Below are positions 22,443-32,417 of a DNA stretch of 64,000 bases, one piece after another. Under the pieces are notes generated by a model. The model saw only the letters and a program-made list of their open reading frames with translations, ran no database searches and was not told where the DNA came from. This stretch comes from Nepenthes gracilis (Eukaryota > Streptophyta > Magnoliopsida > Caryophyllales > Nepenthaceae), in NCBI GenBank assembly GCA_033239525.1, contig BSYO01000026.1:5394001-5458000 (forward strand). Reading direction: 5' to 3'. A program made the position numbers and the translations under genes. Position 1 is the first letter of the stretch, and the number at the start of each line of letters is the position of its first letter.

Positions 22443-24815
22443 TGTAACGTACCGGTTATCGAATAACGTAATTATGGATAATTGGGTTAATATAATCAAG
22501 ATTAGACTTAACTCATATGAAAAAAAAATACAGCTTCGGGACCGTGGGACGAATTGACGACGAAGGCCCACCGGGTGCTCGAGGCTGCACCGCAGGCACC
22601 CAAACCAATGGACCAGTACTCGCACGGGCTAGCACTCGAGTACCAACTCAAGATTAAAACCCGAGAGGGTTTTCCTTTGGCAGTCTAGCGGCATTTCCCA
22701 TGAGAAGAGAGAGAGAGAGGGAGGGAGAAGAGAGAGGAGAGATCAAAGCTCTCAAGTTCGATTTCGTTTTGGAGTTAGTTGGAGAAGTGATAGATCAGAT
22801 CGAGATAAGTGCACCCATAACCTTCTCTTTCATTTTCTTGCACTTTTATTTCATTCTTTCTGGTATCCTCATTCCGATACCTAATTAAAGTTATATTATG
22901 TATTACTCATAACTTGAGTATGCACATCTGTGAATTTCGTGTCTAAATTCTAAGTTTTGGCCAATTTTTCACATCAAAACCTTAATCCCACACCCGAACA
23001 TTTTTATCCATAAATTCTTGGGGATTTTGCCTAAATTGGAGTTAGAATATCATTACCCATAATTTGTGCATGTTAATTTATCGATTTGGTATCCAATTTT
23101 GTGATTTTATGTAAAATTTCATTCACTGGAACCCTATCTCGCACCTGGACAACGTTTAATGGATTAATTTGAGTTTTATGCATGTTTTAGTATGAGATAA
23201 TGAAAACTCATGTCTTAAAAGTGAATAATTTTCTGTTGGGTGTCCGATTTTGCACAAATAAACCCTCGTTACCCGCGTAGGTACTGTTCACCCACGTGGG
23301 TACTGTTCATCCAAGGCAATTGAACAATATTTTGCATAATTTCATTGTGTTTAATTGTTATTTAAATTATATATATTTGCATATACTTAACTATATGTTC
23401 CGAAAAATATTATTGTAACCAATTACGAAGGGTATCTCATTCAGATGCTCTAAGGTCGTGTTTGGCCCGACTTGGTAAGGAATTTCTGTTTTATTCAAGT
23501 TTCATGTTAAATTACATATATATTTAAAGTCATTGAAGACTTAAATCCATAAAAAATAATTATCTGTATTTATATATAAAAATTATTCAAGATATGCAAT
23601 GTATAAGAAGGAAATGCTATAATGTGATAAGTTTGATGAACCGTTCTCCTGGAGCGATCACAATAATTTATGAATGAATATGAAACTTTTCTAAACTTAA
23701 GAAATTATGAAACCTGAACCATGAATTTATATCTCAGAGGATAGTATCCTCTGATATGCCATTGATATTACAATAGAAACTCAAAGATTACTCTGACCGT
23801 GTATTGTAGTGGGTAATATTTCTTAGCATGTCTTAGAATATTATAATGATAGATCGAGAAATGCTCCTAGACCACCGGAAATGTTCTGATGGTGTATCTA
23901 TTTTCTGGCCCTAGGTATTAGGCACTTTTAGCATCCTAGACTACGAGAGATATTCTGATGGTGTATATTTTTTTTGGCCATAGGTATCGGGTACCATTTA
24001 GAATGTGTGCGTACAAACACATTCCTTTCCTCGATCGGCTACTCCATTAGCTGGTAAGGTTTACCGACCCTGATCCGCAAAGATTAACAAATTTATACAT
24101 GTATTTAGAATCCTAAGAGATAAAAAATAAAATATAAAAAGTTATTTATATTCCAAAAACATATTGAATCATGTTTCATATTACGTATTATACATCATGT
24201 TTCTGTTTTCTTCCTTTTGGTTTATATTGAATATACTGTATATATTTCTATTATATTGTGCACTATAGAGTTTTAGGCTCACTCCTTACTACTTTTTTCT
24301 TCATTGAGATTAGCACAGGCTTGCACCCGATGGAGTGAAGTAGAGGCTAGAAGATGGTTAGCTACGAGATTGGGAAGATCATATCGAAAACTTATTTTGT
24401 AGTTTTTTGTACACTTTTAAGAGGATGTATATATATATTTGTGTTGGATATGTTATCGTATATTACAAAAATGATGGATGATCAGATTGTACAATCCACT
24501 GTGTATTGATATATATGTATATGCTTTCGTAAGTTATTATGGTTTGCTTCAAGTACCTAGTAGTATCTCTTTGTATCCGATATTGTATCCAAAGATATAA
24601 CGTTGAAGCCACGAAATGATTGTCATAGTTTTTAGGATCCTATGTTGAATTGTTGTGCTGTCTGGATAGTTGGAGTTTGATATTGATGGATTTTTGGATA
24701 TGTTGAGATTGTATATTTATTGTACAGGGTTATTGTATATGTTTTATATTTGTTTGGTGGCCGTTTTTCTGTCAGGACTCTATCGGATTTTTGGTAGAAA
24801 ATTCGGTCCATTACA
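22443..24815 (+). mobile_element. Solo Gypsy LTR inserted in Copia gag
   Basis: It starts TGTAACGTACCGG and ends GGTCCATTACA. Flanks GTTTA (22438-22442) and ATTTA (24816-24820) differ at one base, consistent with an aged 5-bp target duplication. Internal landmarks are a CG-rich island (about 22555-22640), a GAGAGAGAGAGAGGGAGGGAG leader (about 22707-22745), a GATAGATCAGATCGAGATAA block (about 22788), and a CTTGCACCCGATGGAGTGAAG block near 24323. It belongs to the same LTR family as 16596, 46650 and 49818. It splits a Copia gag, which fits insertion into an older element. Confidence 0.85.
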
Positions 24816-24820
24816 ATTTA

Positions 24821-25665
24821 TTAATGATAATATTTATTATCATATCTAAATAAAAAGCATTCACTAACCTTGTAGGACAAGTTTGAGAAATTGTATACCT
24901 CAAAATGGGATAATTATAAATTGTACCTCTTGATAAAGTTAACATAATTGAAATACAAGAAGGTAGCCCCATCGCCGACCACTTAAATGAGCCTCACAAG
25001 TGTTCTGATCAATTGTTTGCTATGGACATTAAATTTGACAATGAGTTATTTGGCTTGTGATTTTCACCGCATTACTAAATTCTTAGAAAGTTCTTTAAAT
25101 CTTTATTACTAATTATACTCCAAATGATATAGTTACTTTTGAATTATAAAAGGGGTCGCTCTTAATGAAGAAATGAGGAGAATGCCTTAAAAGCCTTTAT
25201 CCTTTAAACTTAAAGCATTGGTCTCTAAAACCCGAGGAAGAAGGGAAAACACTCCAAGAATTGCAATATAAGCTAAAGTAATTCAATGTCAAGGTATGAA
25301 AATCATGAGTAAAATTATTATAGCAAAAAAGTTCACATCAAAAAACATTACTATAAGAGAAAAAGTGAAAAAAATGATGATGGCAAGAAGTTTGATGAGG
25401 GTGCTAGAGATCATGAGAGCACTTCTATTATTACTAAACTCAATCTTCTTATTAAGTGTGAAAAAGATATGAATTTCATGCTGATCACAAGATAAATTAG
25501 TTGATTGATAGTTGTACATCACTTCATTTAACACTAATGTGAGAATTATTTACATCTAATACTCTTAGCAATTTTGGGTTATTGACGATGGGTAATATCG
25601 ACTTCTCACAAATCATAGGTTACAGTGCGTTGTGTGTTTAATTATTTGCAATAGCAATAAGTTAA
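24821..25665 (+). pseudogene. Copia gag C-terminal part and protease (decayed)
   Basis: The frames contain GSPIADHLNEPHKCSDQL and MDIKFDNELFGL, the UBN2-type Copia gag pattern (S..EHLNEF..C..QL..M.IKFDDE). An ALVSKTRGRS-like linker and Lys-rich stretch follow, then (about 25500-25625) a protease-like passage equivalent to W.IDSGAS.H.T...E.F..Y, with Cys in place of the catalytic-site Gly/Ala neighbourhood, and a GNIDFSQIIG-type stretch. Stops and frameshifts are numerous. No integrase or reverse transcriptase follows. Confidence 0.7.
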
Positions 25666-26306
25666 TCATGTGGGATGTCCTAAAAATGTAGTTATTGGGT
25701 TAAAATCTTATTTCATCAATAAGCTCAATAATAAAGGATTTTACAATACTTTCTACAAGAACTCATAGAAGCTCATCTAAGGCTCTTTAGTGGTGGCACA
25801 TGGCAAAAAACTTTAATATTATTAGTTATTCTTATTAATAATATTAATATTAATACTTTAATTAATTAACAATTTAGTTGTACACATAGGTACATATTAT
25901 AGCCATAATAAGTCCTAATAAATATTTTAAAGTACATAAATTGATTATTGGTTACTTATGAGAAAATTACAAAAATGTATTTATGATATCCTTAAGAATC
26001 TAATTTGATAGACTCTTTTATAAAATAAATCTAAACTCACTTATCATTAATAACTTATTAATTACTCTTAATAATGATCCTTCCGGATAAAAATCTAATA
26101 AATTTGAATAGAAAAACTGAGATGTCACAAATTCTATATTTGTATAGTCAAAATAAAAGAAGTGATAAAGATAGCATTATATGTATGTAGGCTTATTGTA
26201 TGGGGTCACATATTCCTACTTTCTTAGCTAACTCCATAAATCCCATGAACAAGAAAAAATAGTTTTGTGAGAGATGTCGCTTATTATTTTAAATATATAA
26301 AAGCAA
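25666..26306. other. AT-rich stretch, nothing firm
   Basis: TGTGGGATGTCCTAAAAATG near 25669 looks like it could begin an LTR, but I could not find a matching end or target duplication. Confidence 0.4.
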
Positions 26307-27250
26307 TTGAACCCCATAACTTTGCATATGTTCTGAAACATATAATTATTAAAAATAACTTGTGCTGATCTATGGAAAGAATAGTATTATAACATCATTT
26401 AGATAAGCGTGAGAGAGTTTTTATCTTTTTTTTTTTTCTAAACTTAAATGTTTTTAGGGTTTTGAGTAGACTTTGATCTCACAAATGGAAGTGAAAAATA
26501 TTTTTAAGTAACATTTCTTGAGTTATAGTAGTAAATAATTGTTTTTGTTCGTAAGAGCAAAATTTTAAAATCCCAACATTTTTTTTTATTTTTTATGATT
26601 TGAAACTACTTGGGAATTTTCTGATCATTCAGTCAAAGAAAGGGGAATGGCTCCTTTGATTGATAACAACCTACCCATCTATTTATAATTAAGCTGATGC
26701 AAATTCTTTAAATGATAATATATTAATATAGAATGATTAAAATAAAAAAATTATGTTGAATGTATTTTGTGATAGAAATGTATATTTAAAATTGAAATAA
26801 GAATTAAACTAGTAATACTTTATAAATTAAAATGTTGAGCAAGTAGAATTATACCTCTAAAACCGAATAAAATTTTTTTATTTTGGTTTGATTGATATAT
26901 TGTGTCAACAAAATAGAAAGTAAAAATGAATATAGTTACAAATGCAGGATTAAAATATTTGTGTCAACAAAATAGAAAGTAAAAATGAATATAGTTGCAA
27001 ATGCGGGCTTAAAATAACTGCAAATCTGGTGTTTGGGTTGGATCTAAATTTGGGCTTGGGATTTTTAAGGCTTGAGTTTTTACTCAAAGTCAACCACATG
27101 CTAAGTTAAAATGAATAAAATTAAGTCGATTTAAGTTTGGTTACATGTATGTTTCGATGGATTTTTATTTTCAGATGTTACTCGTGGAGTTAATGTTTGA
27201 TGTAGATATGCATGCCAAGATAAATCCAATGCCAAATCCCATAAATAAAT
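26307..27250. repeat. Duplicated block D1
   Basis: It is collinear with 42420-43322 (shared: TTAAAAATAACTTGTGCT, CTTTGATCTCACAAATGGAA, CAGTCAAAGAAAGGGGAATG, CATGCCAAGATAAATCCAAT). No coding capacity. The two copies stop matching at the same AATAAAT string, where D1 continues into a different insertion. Confidence 0.85.
26902..27019. repeat. 59-bp tandem duplication within D1
   Basis: GTGTCAACAAAATAGAAAGT begins at 26902 and again at 26961. The two 59-bp units differ at a few bases. D2 has a single unit (about 43020), so the duplication arose after the D1/D2 split. Confidence 0.9.
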
Positions 27251-27861
27251 AGTTACGTACTCATCGATATATTCTTTGAAACTTATTCACTGACTGTACA
27301 GGACCCAATAATTTACCTTTGGCACCTCAGCCGCCGACGGACACAGACGATCTCGGCATTAACAATCCACCTCCGGTGATGGAACGTCCTCCTCAAACTG
27401 CTGCTACTAGGACCGGCTAGCACATTTATTTACTCACAGCACATTCTGTTTTACGGTTTACATATTCTGTTACTGATTTTGGGGTATTGTTTCCCTGCTT
27501 CTGTTTTGTTGCTTAATCCACTAGGCCCAATACTGTATAAAGGCGATACTGTTCACGGTAACAGAATGGAAGATTGCTTTTGCTATTTTACTCTCTTATT
27601 CTCTCTCCCTCTCTCGCGCTCTCTCTCGTCACTCCTGTCCCCATTTTCTACTTCTCACTCTCTTCCTGTCTTTCCCCTGCTTTCAGTTTGCGTCTCCTTT
27701 CCCTTCTCTTCTCTGTTTCTCCTGCTACCCTCCTACCCTCCTCTGTCAAAACTCTCCTCAACACCCTCACCTTCTCACCGGCGTTATCACGATTTGGCCA
27801 TAGAGTACGTATCATATATCCCAAAAAAATTAATTATCATTTTTAATAATAATATAGAAAT
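27251..27861. other. D1-specific insertion with exon-like and pyrimidine-rich parts
   Basis: This 0.6-kb stretch is absent after D2. It is bounded near its ends by a 9-bp inverted repeat TACGTACTC (27254-27262 and, inverted, 27803-27811). It contains an exon-like frame (27302-27420), a TGTATAAAGGCG TATA-like box (about 27534) and a pyrimidine-rich tract (about 27583-27770) resembling a 5' leader. I cannot assign it to an element family. Confidence 0.45.
27302..27420 (+). other. Possible terminal exon fragment, proline-rich
   Basis: A splice-acceptor-like string (pyrimidine-poor ...GACTGTACAG) precedes a frame reading NNLPLAPQPPTDTDDLGIN, then NPPPVMERPPQTAATRTG and a TAG stop. The composition (Pro, Asp, Thr) stands out from the AT-rich surroundings. 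I do not recognise the family. It may be a captured host exon, the tail of an element ORF, or chance. Confidence 0.3.
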
Positions 27862-28690
27862 AATATCAAAAATTCAGAGTTGAGTTTGATAGATACATTT
27901 GAAAATACATATTTATTGTAATATCTTAATTCAAAATTTACAAATGGACAAGGGAAAATATTTAGAATTGATAGGTAAATAAAAATTCAAAAGTATGCCA
28001 CGAACACATACTAGTGGTGCTAAGAATTGTTTTTTCTATAATATGTCAAGAACACTTGTGTTTGATATAGATAAATATACCAAGATAAATCAATTGCCAA
28101 ATTGCATAAAGAACCTTTAAAAAAAATCAATTCCCTTTTTTAATAGGAATTTAGAATAATGTTACAAAATCAAGAGTTGAGGTGGATTGTTATATAAAAA
28201 GTATAAACTTATACTTATCGTAATATTTTAATCTGAAAGGAAAGAAAAAATGTAATGGTGCTGCTTACTTATAGTGGAATGGATGATTGGAGGAATTGAT
28301 ATAGAATCAAATAATTTAAGTACTTAGGATATTATCTTTATTAAGAAGTCTAACCTATTTGATTTTGGGCCAAAAAAGCATATACTAATTGTAAACATTT
28401 CAACACTTTTAAAGGTTAATTAGGGTTTGTTGTTGACAAAAATTCTTGGACTGCACTTAATAGGAAGTTGTCTTATTTAAATTGATACGTGCAACACCAT
28501 GCATGATAAAAAGAAAGAAAATGTTCAACTAGAAATATAACATGAAAGAAAGGAAAATTTCAATATTTTTATGGAGGAATTGACGCAGAAGAAAAATGAA
28601 TCGGTGGGTTTGACTGAGGCGGCAACCGCAACAATAGACGTAATCTCAAGCACCTTTCAAACGGTCTTGCTTTTCTGAATATGCTTTTTA
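27862..28690. repeat. Diverged local repeats resembling the end of D
   Basis: GTTTGATATAGATAAATATACCAAGATAAATCAATTGCC near 28051 is a diverged copy of the D1/D2 end. The segment from about 27870 (AGAGTTGAGTTTGATAGATA, ATTGTAATATCTTAATT) recurs near 28165-28240. A short frame at about 28571-28678 (MEELTQKKNESVGL...) is unrecognised and unsupported. Confidence 0.5.
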
Positions 28691-28789
28691 CATCAGTTTC
28701 TTGATCAAAATGTCCTCCTATTTGGGTAATGTCCGTCTTAAAATGTTGTTTGATTAAAATATGACCTACAATATTTTAAACAGAGTCTA

Positions 28790-29567
28790 TGTTAGAATTA
28801 AAAGCTTATTTAAACCGTGAGAAAATACGTGGTAGATGATATCAAACACATAATAAGCAATCATAAACAATAAAGACACAATTTTTATGTGAAAAACTCC
28901 ATATAAAACGAGGGAGAAAAACCACGGGACACAGAGTCCGAAATTTCCATTAGCAGCAGTTGATAGGTTATACAAATCCCAAGTCACAAGAATCAATATC
29001 AATTAGCTTTGGACTGCCCGTACAAGAAATATAAAGAATAAAAGTAGAGATAAAACCTGACAGATATTCTTCACAGCAGCAAGAACGTCGTACATGCGAT
29101 TACTGAAAATTAGAATTTAATTGAAAACCCAAACGGTGGCTCAATTCTTCCTCTTCTTCTTCTTCTCTCTCTTTTCTCTATTTTTTCTTCTCTGGAACGG
29201 TACTCCAATTAATTGAATTAACCTAAAAATGTAAAGTGCGCGTTTTATATAATTGGCGTGCGCTCGAGCGCCAGTCGAGCGTGCGGCGGGCGCAGGCCCA
29301 GGCTCGAGCGCCTATCGAGCGCTCAGCGAGCGGCGGGCTTACTGGAATTCCTGCTCGAGCTCCTAATGTGCGCATAGCGAGCGAGGGCTTACTGGAATTT
29401 CCGGTCGAGCACCATTCGGGCGCACTGTGAGCGGGGAACATACTGGAATTTCGGCTCAAGCGCTCAGTAGGCGCAATTCGATCTTTCTTTATGTGGTGAG
29501 AATATTTACCTCCATCCACCATATCAAGTGGGTATGGGCCCACACGGGAGTGACCCATAACCCAACA
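28790..29567 (-). mobile_element. Solo Copia-type LTR
   Basis: It starts TGTTAGAATTAAAAG and ends ACCCATAACCCAACA, with perfect GTCTA duplications at 28785-28789 and 29568-29572. Copy A has the uninterrupted GAGTCTAAAAT site near 255-264. On the minus strand it shows a CG-rich island (about 29262-29480), then TATATAAAAC (about 29243-29253), a pyrimidine-rich leader and a GTGGTTTTTCTCCCTCGTTTT block typical of plant Copia LTR ends. Confidence 0.88.
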
Positions 29568-29829
29568 GTCTAAAATAAAATAATTCTAAGATAAAATCTA
29601 AATTATATGGAGTTTTTAAATGTTTAGAATATAATCAATTAATTTTGTCACGATGCCACTGAGATTTGATGACATCGAGCAAAAAAAACCATTTCAAATT
29701 AAATATTACAGTTGCAATATACAAGAGGAACCAACAGGAAAATAGCAAGCACTGCTACGGCCATCTTTGTTGAAGACTCCATGCTTTAGCTTTGTGATTT
29801 TACAATGGAGAAGGAGAACGGGATAACCA

Positions 29830-30280
29830 TATAGCTTCTCATTGGGATTATTTAGCTACTATGTTTACAGAAGTAATAACTATAAATGCACCAGAGCAAT
29901 TAAGAAATATTCAAGTACCTAAAAGGACTAGCTATATCAGAGTAATTATGTTGAAATTGAGTCGTATAGCTTCTCATTTGTTATGGCTTGGCCCTTTTAT
30001 GGCAGATATTGGAGCACAAACCCCCTTCTTCTATATTTTCAGAGAAAGAGAATTTGTATATGATCTGTTCGAAGCTGCCACCGGTATGAGAATGATGCAT
30101 AATTTTTTTCGTAACGGAGGAGTAACTGCGGATATACCTTATGGCTGGATAGAGAAATGTTTGAATTTCTGTGATTATTTTTTAACAAAGATTGCTGAAT
30201 ATCAAAAGCTTATTACACAAAATCCTATTTTTTTAGAACGAGTTGAAGGGGCAGGCATTATTGGCGGAGAAGAAGCAAAA
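29830..30280 (+). pseudogene. ndhH: Nuclear copy of plastid ndhH, internal fragment
   Basis: In plastids NdhH is a subunit of the NADH dehydrogenase-like complex of cyclic electron flow. From about 29844 the frame [15 protein letters not shown]... through [45 protein letters not shown] and [15 protein letters not shown] matches plastid NdhH at about residues 70-216 of roughly 393. Both ends of the gene are missing. No stop interrupts the 142-residue frame starting at 29861, but several residues differ from typical NdhH (for example MLKLSR for MLELSR, FFRNGG for YFRIGG). It sits inside duplicated nuclear sequence, so it is an insertion of plastid DNA (NUPT) rather than plastid sequence. Continued function is not expected. 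Confidence 0.95.
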
Positions 30281-30289
30281 AATATATAA

Positions 30290-30835
30290 TAACAAGATTA
30301 AGAATAACTTCTTTATGAAATTTAGACCTTAAGTAGGCGAAGTTAACTACCAAAGCATTGGAAAATTATATAATATTCAGAATGAGAAACAATATTCATA
30401 TAATTCACATATAATCGTTTTTATAATTTTTTTTATAAACAGGTAAAAAGGGTTGGTCCCTTAATTTTTTTTTATTTTTTAAAGAGAAGACCATTCTTTT
30501 TATATATGAAAAAAATTGTATAAAAGTTATAAAAGAGTTATACAAGTAGAAAGATTCTATAAAAAGTAGTCCAATTTCTTTGATAGGTAAATAAATTGTA
30601 TTAATTATAAAATTTTATGTATAATTATGGTATCATAAACTTATCAAAATGAAGAAATCTATTTAATAGAATCTCAAAATACAAAAATAAAGAAAAATAA
30701 GGTTTAAAACTAAATACAAAACAAAATTGAGACCAAAATTTCAAAAATAATGCATCAACGATCGTCTAATGCTAGCCTAATGCTCCTTAATGATCTCGGA
30801 GAGATATTTCAGTATCAAAAAATTATAAAAGACTT
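30290..30835. other. AT-rich segment present only in copy B
   Basis: Copy A joins the GAAATTTAG.CCTTAA block directly to CCATATCTAAACG (about 596-635), whereas copy B has roughly 0.5 kb between them. I found no terminal repeats, no coding frame and no convincing plastid match. Confidence 0.5.
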
Positions 30836-31302
30836 GTGAACCATATCTAAACGTATGGCATAAAACTTTTGAATAATAAATTTTATGTATCATTAATTAC
30901 TTGCTCAAGTTAAGACATAGACACATTTTGGAACATAGGAGAATGTCAAGTAATATCATAGCAAAATTAATTATCCAACAATACTAGCTATTTTTAAAAT
31001 AGTACTCAACTTAATTGATTTTTATGATTTGTGTGATGGTTATATTAATTTATTTTAATAATTCTTGATTTTTTAAGTAATATGATACTTCTAATATATT
31101 ATACAATTTTATAAAAATTCAACAATTTATTTCAACAGTGATCTGAAGGAAACTTTTAGCTCACATTTATTGGATATATTGATAGATGAACTCAAAAGGA
31201 AAACTATTAGAATGTTTCGAATATATTTTAGTCTGAAAAAGTCAACATTCGTGAGATTTAAAAGAATCACAGCAATTTATTTGATTTAAGATGATGTCCA
31301 AT

Positions 31303-32383
31303 GAAAAAGCACGTTTTGTGCTAACGTGTTTCGACCCCGTTAAAAGTATAGCGGAAGCAGTGTATAATAATAAATATCTAATATACGTAAAAGATATTTA
31401 ATACTAGATACTAACAAAATTAACAATCATGCACGATATAAGTACTTATAAGCAATAAAGATAAAGACTCAATTTTTTGGTAATGAAGTGAAAACTCGAT
31501 ACCCACGGTATCGATAAAAACACTTCGGGCTTCAACGGCCAGGGAAGTAATGCACTATGAAAATCAACTTACAGACCGGGTGGTAACGACGTACTAACCT
31601 AGCCGACTTACTCTCGTCACGTGATCCCTATCAAAGAACTCCTTGGATTTACCCGCGGCAACGGAACCGGACACTTTCCGGTCTTCACGTCAATCTTCCC
31701 TCGAACCAGTTGAATTTTCAATCACGAACGAGTCTCATTCTTCACGAACCAAAGTCTCCAATGATGGTAGAAGGTAAAGTTTCAATGATTAAAGAAGGTG
31801 GGTGAGAAAACTAGTTTGAACATGTAGAGCAATATTGTAGTATTAGTTTTCGAACGAGTCTCCTTCTTCACCAACCAAAGTCTCCAACGATGGTAGAAGG
31901 CAAAGTTTCTATGGTTAAAGAAGGTGGGTTAGAAAACTAGTTTCAACATGTAGAGCAATATTGTAGTGTTAGTTTTCTCAAGAGGAGGAACAATAACTTT
32001 GAAGCATGAGAGGCTTTTTTTCTCAAAGAGGCACGCAAATCAACTCTGCAGAATCCTTAGGGTTTCAAAACATAAGGCTAGTATTTATAGTGGAGCCAAA
32101 AATGCGTTCAAAAAATCTGCCCGTTGCACCGGCGCTCGAGCGGGGATCAAGCGCGCAGCGGGCAGCCAGAGGGCGAGCAACAAGCGGGCGACTCACTGGT
32201 TTTTCGGCTCGAGCGGCTAGCGAGTGACAGGCGAGCGGGCACCCTACTGTTTTTTGCGCTCGAGCGGGAAACAAGCTCATGGCGAGCGGGCAGGCTTTGG
32301 ATGGGCTCGAGCGACTGGAGAGCGAACCGAATGAACTTTAACCCGACAACCCGCAACCCGACATTGATACAATAATATATATG
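31303..32383 (-). repeat. Inverted, 5'-truncated left LTR
   Basis: It is the reverse complement of the LTR at 37785-38903 from its 3' end to a point about 40 bp short of its 5' TGTTAG end; homology stops after CAATAATATATATG at 32383. It carries the 127-bp tandem duplication (about 31727-31980), the CG-rich island (about 32125-32330) and an intact CTATAAATAC TATA box on the minus strand (about 32081-32090). Confidence 0.88.
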
Positions 32384-32417
32384 AGGCTTGATTGGTATTT
32401 CTGGTCTCTCGAAGCCC

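Noticed and set aside
22700..22888. 62-residue Arg/Glu-rich frame
   Set aside because: It is the GA-rich leader of the solo LTR read in one frame.
27254..27811. 9-bp inverted TACGTACTC as terminal inverted repeats of a DNA transposon
   Set aside because: It is too short, partly self-palindromic (GTAC), and has no flanking target duplication; kept only as a low-confidence observation.
28571..28678. 35-codon frame starting MEELTQKKNESVGL
   Set aside because: Short, with no homologous context and no promoter or splice evidence.
29861..30289. ndhH as a functional gene or sign that the window is plastid DNA
   Set aside because: Only the middle of the gene is present, it has several replacements, and both sides are duplicated nuclear sequence.
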